In this document: positions 35,272 to 44,460 of the stretch, piece by piece
Position numbering within the stretch: the first letter of the stretch is position 1
Layout: every line of letters starts with the position of its first letter
From: Sphingomonas sp. 7/4-4
GTDB taxonomy: Bacteria; Pseudomonadota; Alphaproteobacteria; Sphingomonadales; Sphingomonadaceae
DNA: 64,000 nucleotides
Assembly (NCBI RefSeq): GCF_027941955.1
Contig: NZ_CP115960.1
Span: 372,001 to 436,000, forward strand
Direction: 5' to 3'
The notes under the pieces: generated by a model
Told to the model about the DNA's origin: nothing
Seen by the model: only the letters and a program-made list of their open reading frames with translations
Databases searched by the model: none
Program-made: the position numbers and the translations under genes

Positions 35272-36122
35272 TCCCGCAGGGCGCGACGCTCAGCCAGGCG
35301 GCGACCGAGCTGGAGAAAGCGGGAGCGATCCGATCGGCGCGGCAGTTCGTGCTGCTTGCGCGGGTCTTCGGTGGCGGCAGGCAGATCAAGGCAGGCGAAT
35401 ACCGCCTGCTCGCGGGCGAGAGCCAGTCGGACATCCTGAAGGATCTGCAGGGCGGCAAGACGCTCCAGCGCAAGATCACCGTCGCCGAAGGCGTGCCCTC
35501 GATCCTCGTTCACGAAGCGCTGATGAAGGCCGACGGGCTCAGCGGCCAGGTCGCTGTGCCGGCCGAGGGAAGCGTGTTGCCCGACACCTATGCCTATAAT
35601 CGCGGCGAGACCCGTGCGGCGGTGCTGGCGAGGATGCAGAAGGCGATGACCGACTATCTCGCTCAGGCATGGGCGCGCCGCAAACCGGGCATTGCGGTCT
35701 CGACTCCGGCACAGGCGCTCACGCTCGCGTCGATCGTCGAGAAGGAGACCGGCAAGCCCGAGGAGCGGCGGATGGTCGCGGCGGTCTATTCGAACCGGCT
35801 CAAGCAGAACATGATGCTCCAAGCCGATCCGACGATCATCTATCCGATCACCAGGGGCAAGCCGCTCGGCCGGCGCATCCTCCAGTCGGAACTGCGCGCG
35901 GTGAACCAATACAACACCTATGCGATGACCGGCCTACCGGTCGGCCCGATCGCCAATCCGGGGCGCGAGTCGATCGATGCGGTGCTCGACCCGGCGCAGT
36001 CGACGGCGCTCTATTTCGTCGCCAAGGGTGACGGCGGCCACGTGTTCGCCGACACGCTCGAGCAGCACAACGCCAACGTCCAGAAATGGTATGCCCTGCG
36101 GAGAGCGCGCGGCGAGATGTAA
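35136..36122 (+). CDS. mltG: Endolytic murein transglycosylase MltG
   Basis: About 328 residues: a short cytoplasmic N-terminus, one transmembrane helix (CAILVVLLLVAAMGLGVLQLW), a LysM-like subdomain (NMSVLIPQGATLSQAATELEKAG) and the YceG catalytic domain with LTLASIVEKETGKPEERRMVAAVYSNRL (catalytic Glu in IVEKET), LQADPTIIYPI and YNTYAMTGLPVGPIANPG. It cleaves nascent glycan strands at the membrane. No ATG is available; the GTG at 35136 overlaps the end of fabF. Confidence 0.94.
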   Translation: MPPRRLRRAGGCAILVVLLLVAAMGLGVLQLWAGSGPSPANMSVLIPQGATLSQAATELEKAGAIRSARQFVLLARVFGGGRQIKAGEYRLLAGESQSDILKDLQGGKTLQRKITVAEGVPSILVHEALMKADGLSGQVAVPAEGSVLPDTYAYNRGETRAAVLARMQKAMTDYLAQAWARRKPGIAVSTPAQALTLASIVEKETGKPEERRMVAAVYSNRLKQNMMLQADPTIIYPITRGKPLGRRILQSELRAVNQYNTYAMTGLPVGPIANPGRESIDAVLDPAQSTALYFVAKGDGGHVFADTLEQHNANVQKWYALRRARGEM

Positions 36123-36128
36123 GCATTC

Positions 36129-36210
36129 GTCACCCCGGCGCAGGCCGGGGCCCAGAGTTTCTCTGCTGTTTCGCTCGTGGTTCTGGATCCCGGCTTTCGC
36201 CGGGATGACG
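36129..36210. repeat. Family B palindromic repeat (CCCGGC-GAAAGCCGGG type)
   Basis: A paired palindrome of about 82 bp. The outer arms CGTCACCCCGGC and GCCGGGATGACG are inverted, and each arm contains its own small hairpin (CCGGCGCAGGCCGG; CCCGGCTTTCGCCGGG). It lies between the convergent genes mltG and eda. Related copies are at 46098-46180, 58320-58405 and 63631-63713. It may act as a two-way terminator. Confidence 0.8.
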
Positions 36211-36211
36211 A

Positions 36212-36825
36212 TTATGCCTTCAGCGCCGCCGCTTCGCGCGCCAGCGTCTCGACCTGATCGAGGCTCGCGCCCTTGGGGGTGACCCAGCTGCCACCGACGC
36301 AGAGCACCGGATCGAATGCCAGCCATTCCGGCGCGGTCGCAAGGCTCACGCCGCCGGTGGGGCAGAATTTAGCCTGATAGAAAGGCGCCGCCAGCGCCTT
36401 GAGCGCCTTCAGTCCGCCCGAAGTCTCGGCCGGGAAAACTTGAAATGCGTCAGCCCGAGATCGAGGCCGCGCATGATGTCGCCTGCATTGGCCACACCGG
36501 GAAGATAGGGCACGCCGCTCGCGACGATCGGCTCGCCAAGCCGCTCCGTCAGCCCCGGCGAGACGATGAACTCGACGTCCGCGTCCATCACCTGCTTGAA
36601 CTGCTCGGTGTTCACCACGGTGCCGGCGCCGACGATCGCGCCTTCGACCTTCTTCATCTCCGCGATCGCCTCGATCGCCGCGCCGGTGCGCAGCGTCACT
36701 TCGAGCACGCGCAGCCCGCCTTTGACCAGCGCTTCAGCGAGCGGGCGGGCATGCGCCACATCGTCGATCACCAGCACCGGGATCACTGGAGCCGTGCGCA
36801 TGATGTCCTGGATCGTCGTCGTCAA
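36212..36825 (-). CDS. eda: KDPG aldolase (2-dehydro-3-deoxy-phosphogluconate aldolase), frameshifted as sequenced
   Basis: The first frame encodes TTTIQDIMRTAPVIPVLVIDD, the catalytic-region EVTLRTGAA, VGAGTVVN, FIVSPG and up to GLTHFKF. It then shifts at AAAA (36435-36438). One T more on the coding strand restores KFFPAETSGG (the Lys of the Schiff base is in this FKFFP motif), and the second frame carries FCPTGGVS and VGGSWVTPKGA to the stop at 36212. The restored length is about 204 residues, normal for Eda. It splits KDPG into pyruvate and glyceraldehyde-3-phosphate, the last step of the Entner-Doudoroff pathway. The start overlaps the glk stop (ATGA). Confidence 0.93.
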
Positions 36826-37790
36826 AGTGCGTGCTCCTGGGCGAAGGCCGCCGCGGCGCCATAAAGGCCCGGCTGCGGATGCGTGATCAGCTTGACGGGG
36901 ATCGACGCCATCAGGTTCCGGAACCGGCCCTTGGCAACGAAGCGCTCGCCGAAGCCCGATTGCAGCAAATGGTCCTTGAGACGCAAGCCCAGACCGCCCG
37001 CGATCACAACGCCCGTTGGTCCGTGAGTCAGCGCGAGGTCGCCCGCCACCGCGCCGAGGCTTAGGCAGAAGCGGTCGAGCGCGGCGACGGCGAGGCTGTC
37101 CTCGCCTTCGAAAGCGAGTTCCCAGATCTTCTTGTCGTTATGCCGCGGGACCGGCCGCTTCTCGAGCTCGGCCAACGTCTCGTAGATCGCGACGATTGCG
37201 GGGCCGGCGACGATCCGCTCGGTCGAGACGCGGTTATATTCGCGCCGCAGCCGCTTGACGAAGGCGTCCTCGATCGGATCGAGCGGGGCGAAATCGACAT
37301 GCCCGCCCTCGGTCGCAATGATGTCATAGCCGCCCTTGTGGCGGAAAACCTGCGCGACGCCCAGCCCGGTGCCGGGCCCGCATACCGTGATCGATCCGCG
37401 CTCGGGCAGCGGCATTTCGGGCCCGCATAAATGCAGGAAGTCCGTATCGCCGAGCTGCGCGACGGCATGGCCGATCGCCGCGAAATCGTTGACCATCGTC
37501 CAGGTCTCGGCGCCCAGCCGCTCGGGGATCAGGGCAGGACGGATGATCCACGGATTGTTGGTGAGCTTGATCACCTCGCCGCCGACCGGCGAGGCGACTG
37601 CGATCGCCGCCGCCTTGGGCAAGGGGCGCCCAAGCGTCTCGCCGAACGCCTGCCAGGCGAGCTGCAGGCTCGGATGCTCGGCGACCTTCTGGGTTACCGG
37701 CTCGCTGATCGAGACGACGCGACCCTCGGCTACTTCGGCAACCGCGAAGCGGGCGTGAGTCCCTCCGATATCGACCGTGACGACTTCCAT
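36822..37790 (-). CDS. glk: Glucokinase
   Basis: A 322-residue ROK-unrelated, E. coli-type glucokinase. The phosphate-binding motif is VDIGGTHARFAV at the N-terminus, with FAAIGHAV, GPGTGLGVAQVF, EGGHVDFAP and the C-terminal VVIAGGLGLRLKD. It phosphorylates glucose with ATP to feed zwf. It sits between edd and eda in the Entner-Doudoroff operon and overlaps eda by four bases. Confidence 0.95.
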   Translation of the reverse strand: MEVVTVDIGGTHARFAVAEVAEGRVVSISEPVTQKVAEHPSLQLAWQAFGETLGRPLPKAAAIAVASPVGGEVIKLTNNPWIIRPALIPERLGAETWTMVNDFAAIGHAVAQLGDTDFLHLCGPEMPLPERGSITVCGPGTGLGVAQVFRHKGGYDIIATEGGHVDFAPLDPIEDAFVKRLRREYNRVSTERIVAGPAIVAIYETLAELEKRPVPRHNDKKIWELAFEGEDSLAVAALDRFCLSLGAVAGDLALTHGPTGVVIAGGLGLRLKDHLLQSGFGERFVAKGRFRNLMASIPVKLITHPQPGLYGAAAAFAQEHAL

Positions 37791-37887
37791 GCCTTCTCCC
37801 TGAACCTCTCATGCCCGCCGCCTGTCAACGTTGGCATACGGTGCGCCGCCCTTCTCTGCGCTGGGCCGCAAGTTGTAAAGCGGGTGT

Positions 37888-39708
37888 CTAGAGTCCGGCC
37901 TCCGCCAGCATCGCGGATCCGCCCATTTCGGCCTCGCTGGCATAATGGCGCATCATCGCGAACAGCTCGCGACCCGTGCCTTCGGCAGGCGGCGGCGCCA
38001 CGCATTGCTCGCGTGCCGCCCATTCGGCCGGATCGACCAAAGCCTCGAGCAGACCTTCTTCCGCGCAGACACGCACCACGTCGCCGTCGCGCAGCTTGCC
38101 GATCGGTCCGCCGCCCAGTGCCTCGGGCGACAAATGGATCGCGCACGGCACCTTTCCGCTCGCCCCGGACATCCGCCCGTCGGTGACCAGCGCCACCCGA
38201 AAGCCGCGATTCTGGAGCACGCCCAATGGCGGGGTGAGCTTGTGGAGTTCGGGCATACCGTTGGCGCGGGGACCCTGGAAGCGGACCACGACCACCACGT
38301 CGCGCTCGAGCTCGCCGGCCTTGAACGCGGTCTGGACCTCGCTCTGATCGGAGAAGACGCGGCACGGCGCCTCGATCGTCCAGCGATCAAGCTCGACTGC
38401 CGAAACCTTGATGCAGGCACGGCCCAGATTGCCTTTGAGGATGCGGAAGCCGCCTTCGGGCGAGAAAGGCGCGTCGATCGTGCGGACGATGGTCTCGTCG
38501 CCGCTCTTCTCGGGGTGATCGTGCCAGACGAGGGCATCGTCCTCGACGGCCGGCTTGCGCCCGTATGCAGACATGCCGTCCTTCGCGACGGTCAGCGTGT
38601 CGCCGTGCATGAGCCCGCCCTTGAGCAACTCGCGGATCACGAATGACGGCCCGCCGGCATCCTCGAAGCCGTTCACGTCGGCCGATCCGTTGGGATAGAC
38701 CCGCGTCAGCAGCGGCACGGCGCGCGAGAGCCGGTCGAAATCGTCCCAGTCGATCAGGATACCGGCCGCGCGGGCGAACGCCGGGACATGGATCAGGTGA
38801 TTGGTCGATCCGCCCGTCGCGAGCAGCACGATCGCGGCATTCACGATCGCCTTCTCGTCGACGATATGGCCGATCGGCCGATAGTCGTTTCCGTTCCAGC
38901 CGATCTCGACCAGCCGCTGCACCGCGGCCCGCGTCAGTTCCTGCCGCAGCTTGGTGCCCGGATTGGCGAAGGCGGCGCCGGGCACGTGGAGGCCCATCGC
39001 CTCCATCATCATCTGGTTCGAATTGGCAGTGCCGTAAAAGGTGCAGGTACCCTTGGAGTGATAGGCTGCGATCTCCGCTTCCAGCAGCTCCTCGCGGCCG
39101 ACCTTGCCCTCGGCATAGGCCTCGCGGACCGCGGCCTTGGCCTTGTTGGCCAGGCCTGAGCGCATCGGCCCGCCAGGGATCATCACCATCGGCAGATGCC
39201 CGAAGCGCAGCGCTCCGATCAGCAGGCCGGGAACGATCTTGTCGCAGATGCCGAGCAGGGCCGCACCTTCGAACACGCGATGGCTCAGCGCGATCCCGGT
39301 GGAGAGCGCGATCGTATCGCGGCTGAACAGTGAGAGCTCCATGCCGGCATAGCCCTGCGTCACGCCGTCGCACATCGCGGGCACGCCGCCGGCGACCTGC
39401 GCGGTAGCACCGGCTTCGAGCGCCCAGATCTTCATCTGCTCGGGGTAGCGATAATAGACTGCATGCGCCGAAAGCATGTCGTTGTACGACGTGACGATGC
39501 CGATGTTCATCCGGTTCGCCGGCGTCATCAGATCGCGCTGCTCGTCGGTTCCCGCATAGGCATGCGCGAGGTTGGCGCAGCCGAGCTTCGGCCGGTCCGC
39601 GCCGCTCTCCCGCTCGCGGCGGATCAGGTCGAGATAGGCGGCGCGGCGCTCCTTTGAGCGCACGATCACGCGATCGGTGACTGCGGCGATTTCTGAATGG
39701 AGACTCAT
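37888..39708 (-). CDS. edd: Phosphogluconate dehydratase
   Basis: A 606-residue IlvD/Edd-family dehydratase converting 6-phosphogluconate to KDPG. Iron-sulphur cluster cysteines are seen in GGVPAMCDGVTQGY and LLGICDKIVPG and in the KGTCTFYGTANSNQMM segment. Other Edd-specific motifs are FARAAGILIDWDDF and VTDGRMSGASGKVPCAIHLSPEA. Normal length and frame intact. It follows pgl on the same strand, with a family A palindromic repeat in the intergenic gap. Confidence 0.97.
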   Translation of the reverse strand: MSLHSEIAAVTDRVIVRSKERRAAYLDLIRRERESGADRPKLGCANLAHAYAGTDEQRDLMTPANRMNIGIVTSYNDMLSAHAVYYRYPEQMKIWALEAGATAQVAGGVPAMCDGVTQGYAGMELSLFSRDTIALSTGIALSHRVFEGAALLGICDKIVPGLLIGALRFGHLPMVMIPGGPMRSGLANKAKAAVREAYAEGKVGREELLEAEIAAYHSKGTCTFYGTANSNQMMMEAMGLHVPGAAFANPGTKLRQELTRAAVQRLVEIGWNGNDYRPIGHIVDEKAIVNAAIVLLATGGSTNHLIHVPAFARAAGILIDWDDFDRLSRAVPLLTRVYPNGSADVNGFEDAGGPSFVIRELLKGGLMHGDTLTVAKDGMSAYGRKPAVEDDALVWHDHPEKSGDETIVRTIDAPFSPEGGFRILKGNLGRACIKVSAVELDRWTIEAPCRVFSDQSEVQTAFKAGELERDVVVVVRFQGPRANGMPELHKLTPPLGVLQNRGFRVALVTDGRMSGASGKVPCAIHLSPEALGGGPIGKLRDGDVVRVCAEEGLLEALVDPAEWAAREQCVAPPPAEGTGRELFAMMRHYASEAEMGGSAMLAEAGL

Positions 39709-39718
39709 CTCACAACTC

Positions 39719-39808
39719 CGTTCGCCCTGAGCTTGTCGAAGGGCTGTCTTTCTTCATTTCCCGATCGCGCCAGGAAGAGCGGTGCTTCGACAAGCTCAGC
39801 ACGAACGG
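39719..39808. repeat. Family A palindromic repeat (TTCGACAAGCTCAGCACGAACG type), edd-pgl gap
   Basis: The left arm CGTTCGCCCTGAGCTTGTCG and right arm CGACAAGCTCAGCACGAACG are inverted about 40 bp apart. The same arms occur at 47771-47853 and inside dnaE at 55658-55749. It fills most of the 110-bp gap inside the Entner-Doudoroff operon, so it may influence mRNA stability there. Confidence 0.85.
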
Positions 39809-39819
39809 GTTGGGCGGTT

Positions 39820-40527
39820 TCATGCCGCCCAGTGGATATCCACCGGCAGTTCGACATCAGCGAGAACGCGTCCGACCGGATAGTTGGACGACGCCCCCTG
39901 CTCGATAGCCTGCTCCAGCACATCGCGTTTCGCCTGGCCGGTAACCGCAATCATCAGCGCGCGCGCCGAGACGATCGCGGCCTTGCTCAGCGTAACGCGG
40001 GCGACCGGTGCCTCGGGCGGCAGCGGATCGGGCATGACCCCGGTCGCGCGGCGCTCCTTGGGGCCGTTCAGCGCTTCGTCGAAATCGGGGCCCGGGAAGA
40101 TCGACGCGCAATGACCGTCGCCGCCGACGCCGAGCAAGCAGAGGTCGAGCGGCCAGTGCAGGTCCTGCAGGATCGCATCCGCGGCGCGGCCGGCTGCCTT
40201 GTAGTCGGCGACGGTCGCGCTGATCAGCGGGATCACGCGCGCACCCCTGGGGATGAAGACCTTGCCGATTGCAGTGACGTTGGAGAGCGGATCGCCCAGC
40301 GGTACGAGGCGATCGTCGCCGGGGACGATCGTCACGCGCTTCCAGTCGAGCTTGGCAGCGGCGAGTTTCTCGTAGATCGGCAGCGGCGTCTTGCCGCCCG
40401 CGAGCGCGACGACGGCGGCGCCGCGCGCATCGATCGCGCTTTCGATGATGAACTGCACGTCGCCCGCGACGGCCGCGGCCATCTCGTCTGCGTCGTCATA
40501 GTCCCACCATTCGATTTCGGTCGTCAT
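39820..40527 (-). CDS. pgl: 6-phosphogluconolactonase
   Basis: A 235-residue Pgl/NagB-fold enzyme that opens 6-phosphogluconolactone. Motifs are VVALAGGKTPLPIYEKLA, TIVPGDDRLVPLGDPLSN and LLGVGGDGHCASIFPG (catalytic His in DGHCAS), then RVTLSKAAIVSA. Normal length. It lies between zwf and edd, in pathway order. Confidence 0.96.
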   Translation of the reverse strand: MTTEIEWWDYDDADEMAAAVAGDVQFIIESAIDARGAAVVALAGGKTPLPIYEKLAAAKLDWKRVTIVPGDDRLVPLGDPLSNVTAIGKVFIPRGARVIPLISATVADYKAAGRAADAILQDLHWPLDLCLLGVGGDGHCASIFPGPDFDEALNGPKERRATGVMPDPLPPEAPVARVTLSKAAIVSARALMIAVTGQAKRDVLEQAIEQGASSNYPVGRVLADVELPVDIHWAA

Positions 40528-40576
40528 GTATGCTCCTGCGTGTTCGGTGGGTTCGTCATAATATGGGGTGGCAAGG

Positions 40577-42033
40577 CTATTCGTTCCACGTCACCCCGTC
40601 GCGCTCGGTGAGTGCGATCGCGGCCGACGGGCCCCAGCTGCCCGAGGCATAGGGCCTTGGCTTGATGTCGTTGGCTTCCCAGCCGGCGCGAATGCCGTCG
40701 ATCCATTCCCATTGCGCCTCGACCTCGTCACGGCGGACGAACAAGGTCGGGTCGCCTTCGATCAGATCGAGCAACAGCCGCTCATAAGCGATGCGGCGAG
40801 GCGTGCTGGCGAATTCGGTGTCGAGGCTGAGGTTGAGCGGCACTTCGCGCAGCCGCACGCCCTCGCGGTCGAGCCCGGGCTGCTTGGCCATCACCAGCAG
40901 CCGGACATATTCCTCGGGCTGAAGTCGGATCACCAGTGTGTTGGGCTGCAGCATCCCGCCGCGATCGGCGAAGATCGAGTGCGGCACCGGCTTGAACTGG
41001 ATGACGATCTCGCTGCGACGCTCGCCCAGCCGCTTGCCGGTGCGCAGGTAGAAAGGCACACCCTGCCAGCGCCAATTGTCGACATGTGCCTTGATCGCGA
41101 CGAAGGTCTCGGTGGACGAGGGCTTTTCGAGATCGCTGGCATAATCGCGGACGATCTCGCCCTTCACTGCGCCGCCGCCATATTGGCCGGTGACGGTGAG
41201 CTGCGGCGTTTCCTGCGCGCTGATCTTGCGCAGCGAGCGGAATACCTTGACCTTCTCGTCGCGTATCGCAGTGCCGTCGAAGCGGGCAGGGGCTCCATCG
41301 CGATCAGCGCAACGAGCTGGAGCATATGGTTCTGCACCATGTCCCGCAGCGCGCCGGTCTCGTCATAGAAGCCCGCGCGGCCTTCGAGACCCACCGTCTC
41401 GGAGACGGTGATCTGGACGTGATCGATTCCCTGCGCATTCCACACCGGCTCGAACAGCGAATTGCCGAAGCGGAGCGCGAGGATGTTCTGCACCGTCTCC
41501 TTGCCGAGATAGTGATCGATGCGGAAGGTGCGGTCTTCGGGGAAGGCGCCCGCGACGAGGTCGTTGATCTCGCGGCTGGAGGCCAGATCCTTGCCCAAGG
41601 GCTTCTCGAGGCTGATGCGGACATTGTCGCTCGCGAGGCCGGCGCTCTTGAGCCCTTCGATCGTCGGGCCGAACAGCCACGGCGCCGTCGACAGGAAAAT
41701 CGCCAGTCCGCCGGAGATGTCGCCGACCTTCTCGGCCAGCGCCGCGAAGCCGTTGATGTCGGAGGCGTCGAGCGGCTGATAGGAAAGCCGTTCGAGAAAG
41801 CTCCCGACAGCGCTGTCATCCTTGCGGTCGGCGGGAAGGAACTCGTCGAGCGCGTGGCGGGCGAACTCGCGATATGATTGGTCGTCCTTTTCGGAGCGCG
41901 CAGTACCGGTGATGGTCAGCCCGGCCGGCAGCAATCCGTCGGCGTGCAGCGCATAGAGCGACGGCAGCAGCATCCGCTGGGCGAGATCGCCGGTGGCTCC
42001 GAACAGCAGCAATTTGCCCACGGGTTGGTGCAT
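40577..42033 (-). CDS. zwf: Glucose-6-phosphate 1-dehydrogenase, frameshifted as sequenced
   Basis: The N-terminal Rossmann part has LLLFGATGDLAQRMLLPSLYAL, the active-site RIDHYLGKETVQNILALRFGN and QITVSETVGLEGRAGFYDETGALRDMVQNH. The frame shifts at GGGG 41289-41292; one extra C on the coding strand restores AMEPPARFDGTAIRDEKV. The second frame then carries VPFYLRTGKRLGERRSEIVIQFKP and EWIDGIRAGWEAN to the stop. The restored length, about 485 residues, is normal. It makes 6-phosphogluconolactone and NADPH. The start is at two adjacent ATGs (42036, 42033); the second has better spacing from AGAGG. First gene of the Entner-Doudoroff operon. Confidence 0.94.
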
Positions 42034-42126
42034 CATTGGCCTCTCGTCGACTGTTTCGACCGCGAGACACCAACGGGCGTCAAAGATCAAGCCGGTTAGC
42101 CGGAATAGCGATGCCTCAGCCCGTGA

Positions 42127-42170
42127 CCCTCCATCGCCATTCCGGCTTTTGCCGGAATGGCGATGGAGGG
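42127..42170. repeat. Perfect 20-bp inverted repeat after argC
   Basis: Two exact 20-base arms (CCCTCCATCGCCATTCCGGC and its reverse complement) around a TTTT/AAAA loop. It starts directly at the argC stop codon and lies 94 bp upstream of zwf. It has the core GCCGGAAT/ATTCCGGC of the family B repeats but only one hairpin. It may act as a terminator or mRNA 3'-end stabiliser for argC. Confidence 0.85.
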
Positions 42171-43113
42171 TTAGAGAACCAGCCCCGCGGTCGGGTCGAG
42201 CCCCGCCATGATGTTGAGGTTCTGCACCGCGGCGCCCGCCGCGCCCTTGCCGAGATTGTCGAGCGTCGCCACCAGCCGCGCCTGGCCGCGCTCGGCATTG
42301 CCGAACACCCGCACGCTGAGCCGATCCGTCCCCGCATCCTCTTCGACCGATACCGTCGAGACGTCGCCGGGCAGCACGCGGATCAGCGGGCTGTCCTTAT
42401 AGGCATCGCGCAGCGCGTTCTCGATCGCTTCCAGCGACGGACGCCGCGTGAAGGTGTGGAGAGGCAGAGGCGCTTCGACGACCATGCCGCGATAGGTGCG
42501 CACCACTGCGGGCTGGAAGATCGGCGGGTGCTCGATCCGCGCGTGCTTCTGCATCTCGGGCACATGCTTGTGCTCGAGGCTCAGGCCATAGCCGCGGAAG
42601 GCGGTGGCGGTGAAATTGTCGGAATTCTGGTCCTCGAACTCCGCGATCATCGACTTGCCGCCGCCCGAATAGCCCGAGACGGCGTTGACCGAGAAGACAT
42701 GGTCGAGCGGCACCAGCCCGGCACGCACCAACGGACGGACCAGCGCAAGGAAGCCGGTGGGATAGCAGCCGGGATTGCTCACCCAGCGCGCCTCGGCGAT
42801 CGCGGTCATCTGGCCGGGCTCGAGCTCGGCGAAGCCATAGACCCAGTCAGGGGCCACGCGGTGCGCCGTCGAGGCGTCGATCACGCGCACCTTGTCAGCG
42901 CGAGATCATCGCCACCGCCTCGCGCGCCGCATCGTCGGGCAGGCAGAGGATGACGAAATCGGCCGAATTGAGCGCATCCTCGCGCTTCGCCGGGTCCTTG
43001 CGGTCGGCCTCGTTCAGGATCAGCTGCTCGATTCCCGCGCGGCCATCCAGCCGCTCGCGAATCTCGAGCCCGGTCGTGCCGACGGCACCATCGATGAATA
43101 CGCGGATCGTCAT
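42171..43113 (-). CDS. argC: N-acetyl-gamma-glutamyl-phosphate reductase (type 2), frameshifted as sequenced
   Basis: The first frame carries [20 protein letters not shown] (NADP loop) and [20 protein letters not shown]. The second has [18 protein letters not shown], the catalytic Cys in [26 protein letters not shown] and the catalytic-region His in [10 protein letters not shown]. The join lies at 42897-42903 in a GCGCG stretch, where one base too many or two too few explain the break. The restored length, about 312 residues, fits the shorter proteobacterial ArgC. It catalyses the third step of arginine synthesis. The start overlaps the stop of the SH3-domain gene (ATGA). Confidence 0.92.
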
Positions 43114-43520
43114 TGCGGGTCGGCCAGCGCGGAAGCGGGAATGTAGCCGACGAGACCGGCACCGGGCGCCACGCCCCAGGCATGGCTTCCCGCCAGCTCG
43201 AGCACTTCGAACACGTCGCCTGCGGCGAGGTTCGCCAGCACTTCGGAATCGGCTGCGGCGCTAAGGCGAAGATCGACGGGAACGGAAAGCGTGCGCGGCA
43301 TCGGTGCGGCATAATGCGGAGCGAACACCCGATCCGCCAGCCGGACGTCGGCAAGATCGCGACGCACGGCGTCGACACGCGAATCGATGGTCGCAGAGCG
43401 GCCCTTCAGCGAGAAGCGCTTATGCGTTGGCCCTGCGGGCGGCTGGCTGGCCGATGTTGTCGCCGGCGAGGAAGTGCCCGAACTCTGCAAGAAAATCTGC
43501 CCCTTCAGCGGTACGCGCAA
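43110..43520 (-). CDS. SH3-like domain protein related to the N-terminus of NlpC/P60 peptidases
   Basis: The homologous part (about 100 residues) begins near 43421, at [40 protein letters not shown], and ends with a bacterial SH3 unit ([32 protein letters not shown]). This matches the N-terminal part of alphaproteobacterial NlpC/P60 hydrolases, but the catalytic domain is absent. The open frame reaches a TTG at 43520 inside marR; the real start is unclear because no ATG lies near 43421. Its stop overlaps the argC start, so it is translationally coupled to argC. Role unknown. Confidence 0.6.
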   Translation of the reverse strand: MRVPLKGQIFLQSSGTSSPATTSASQPPAGPTHKRFSLKGRSATIDSRVDAVRRDLADVRLADRVFAPHYAAPMPRTLSVPVDLRLSAAADSEVLANLAAGDVFEVLELAGSHAWGVAPGAGLVGYIPASALADPQ

Positions 43521-43782
43521 CGAAGATGTTGCGTTTGTCTGTATCGTCTCGTTGGCGGCGCAGATAGCCGAGCGTCCCCAGGCGATTCAAGGCGCGGGTA
43601 ACTACGGGCTTCGATACGTTGAGGGCCCGCGCCAATCCGCGGACCGTATGCGGCCCCGGATCGAGATACACAAGCATCAGGAGAGCCATCTGGCGATTGG
43701 TGAGGTCGGGCTCGCCCGATCGCACATAGTCGATCAGCGTGTTCTTCCACGACGATAGCGATTGGTCCGGCATCGCGTTCAC
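43420..43782 (-). CDS. MarR-family transcriptional regulator
   Basis: A 120-residue winged-helix protein: [77 protein letters not shown]. The recognition helix (NVSKPVVTRALNRL) and the wing (RDDTDKRN) are clear, and the flanking dimerisation helices are short. It precedes the SH3-domain gene and argC on the same strand. The target is unknown. Confidence 0.85.
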   Translation of the reverse strand: MNAMPDQSLSSWKNTLIDYVRSGEPDLTNRQMALLMLVYLDPGPHTVRGLARALNVSKPVVTRALNRLGTLGYLRRQRDDTDKRNIFVARTAEGADFLAEFGHFLAGDNIGQPAARRANA

Positions 43783-43991
43783 GGCATCTTCTCATGGTTA
43801 CGTCCCCGGTTCTGCTCGGGGACACTCACACAAACGCAGCTTGGGCACAGTGGTTTCAGTGCGTTGGCGAAATGTTATCGCTTTGGCCCGGATGCTCGTC
43901 GTCACGCCCCGTAATCACCCGCGGATAGACGCAGGTTGATCCCCGGCGGCCGCTCCCCTATGTCGCCGCTTTCGCAACAGGTCCGGTCTCA

Positions 43992-44366
43992 ATGTTCACC
44001 TTTCTGCTCGTCGTCCACGCCATCATCGCGGCACTGCTCGTGACCGTGATCCTCATGCAGCGCTCGGAAGGCGGCGGCTTGACTTCGGGCGGCAGCCCCT
44101 CCGGACTGATGTCGGCGCGCGGCGCCGCGGACTTCCTGACCCGCGCGACTGCGATTCTCGCGACCCTGTTCATCGTGATGAGCATCGTGCTGGCGTTCAT
44201 CGCCGCATCGCGGCACTCGACGACGATCGACACGTCGCTCCAGCGCGCGCCTGTCGCACCGGTCACCGCGCCGACCAGCGCGCCGGTGCCCTTCGCGGTC
44301 GGCAACAGCACCGCGCCGGCGAACGCAACTGCGCCGGCCAACGGCTCGGTTCCGCTCGCGCAATAA
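43992..44366 (+). CDS. secG: Preprotein translocase subunit SecG
   Basis: A 124-residue protein with two transmembrane helices (FLLVVHAIIAALLVTVILMQ and ATAILATLFIVMSIVLAFIA) joined by the SecG loop QRSEGGGLTSGGSP...GLMSARGAADFLTRAT. The Ala/Pro/Thr-rich C-terminal extension of about 45 residues is typical of alphaproteobacterial SecG. It assists SecYE translocation and lies directly upstream of pyrG, as in related genomes. Confidence 0.94.
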   Translation: MFTFLLVVHAIIAALLVTVILMQRSEGGGLTSGGSPSGLMSARGAADFLTRATAILATLFIVMSIVLAFIAASRHSTTIDTSLQRAPVAPVTAPTSAPVPFAVGNSTAPANATAPANGSVPLAQ

Positions 44367-44460
44367 CCCGCCGCTCTCCTCCTACGGAGAGCACAAATGA
44401 AAAAATAAGTGAGTCGCGCGCTTGTCGGCGCGCGGCCAATGACGTTAGGCGTTTACTCCC

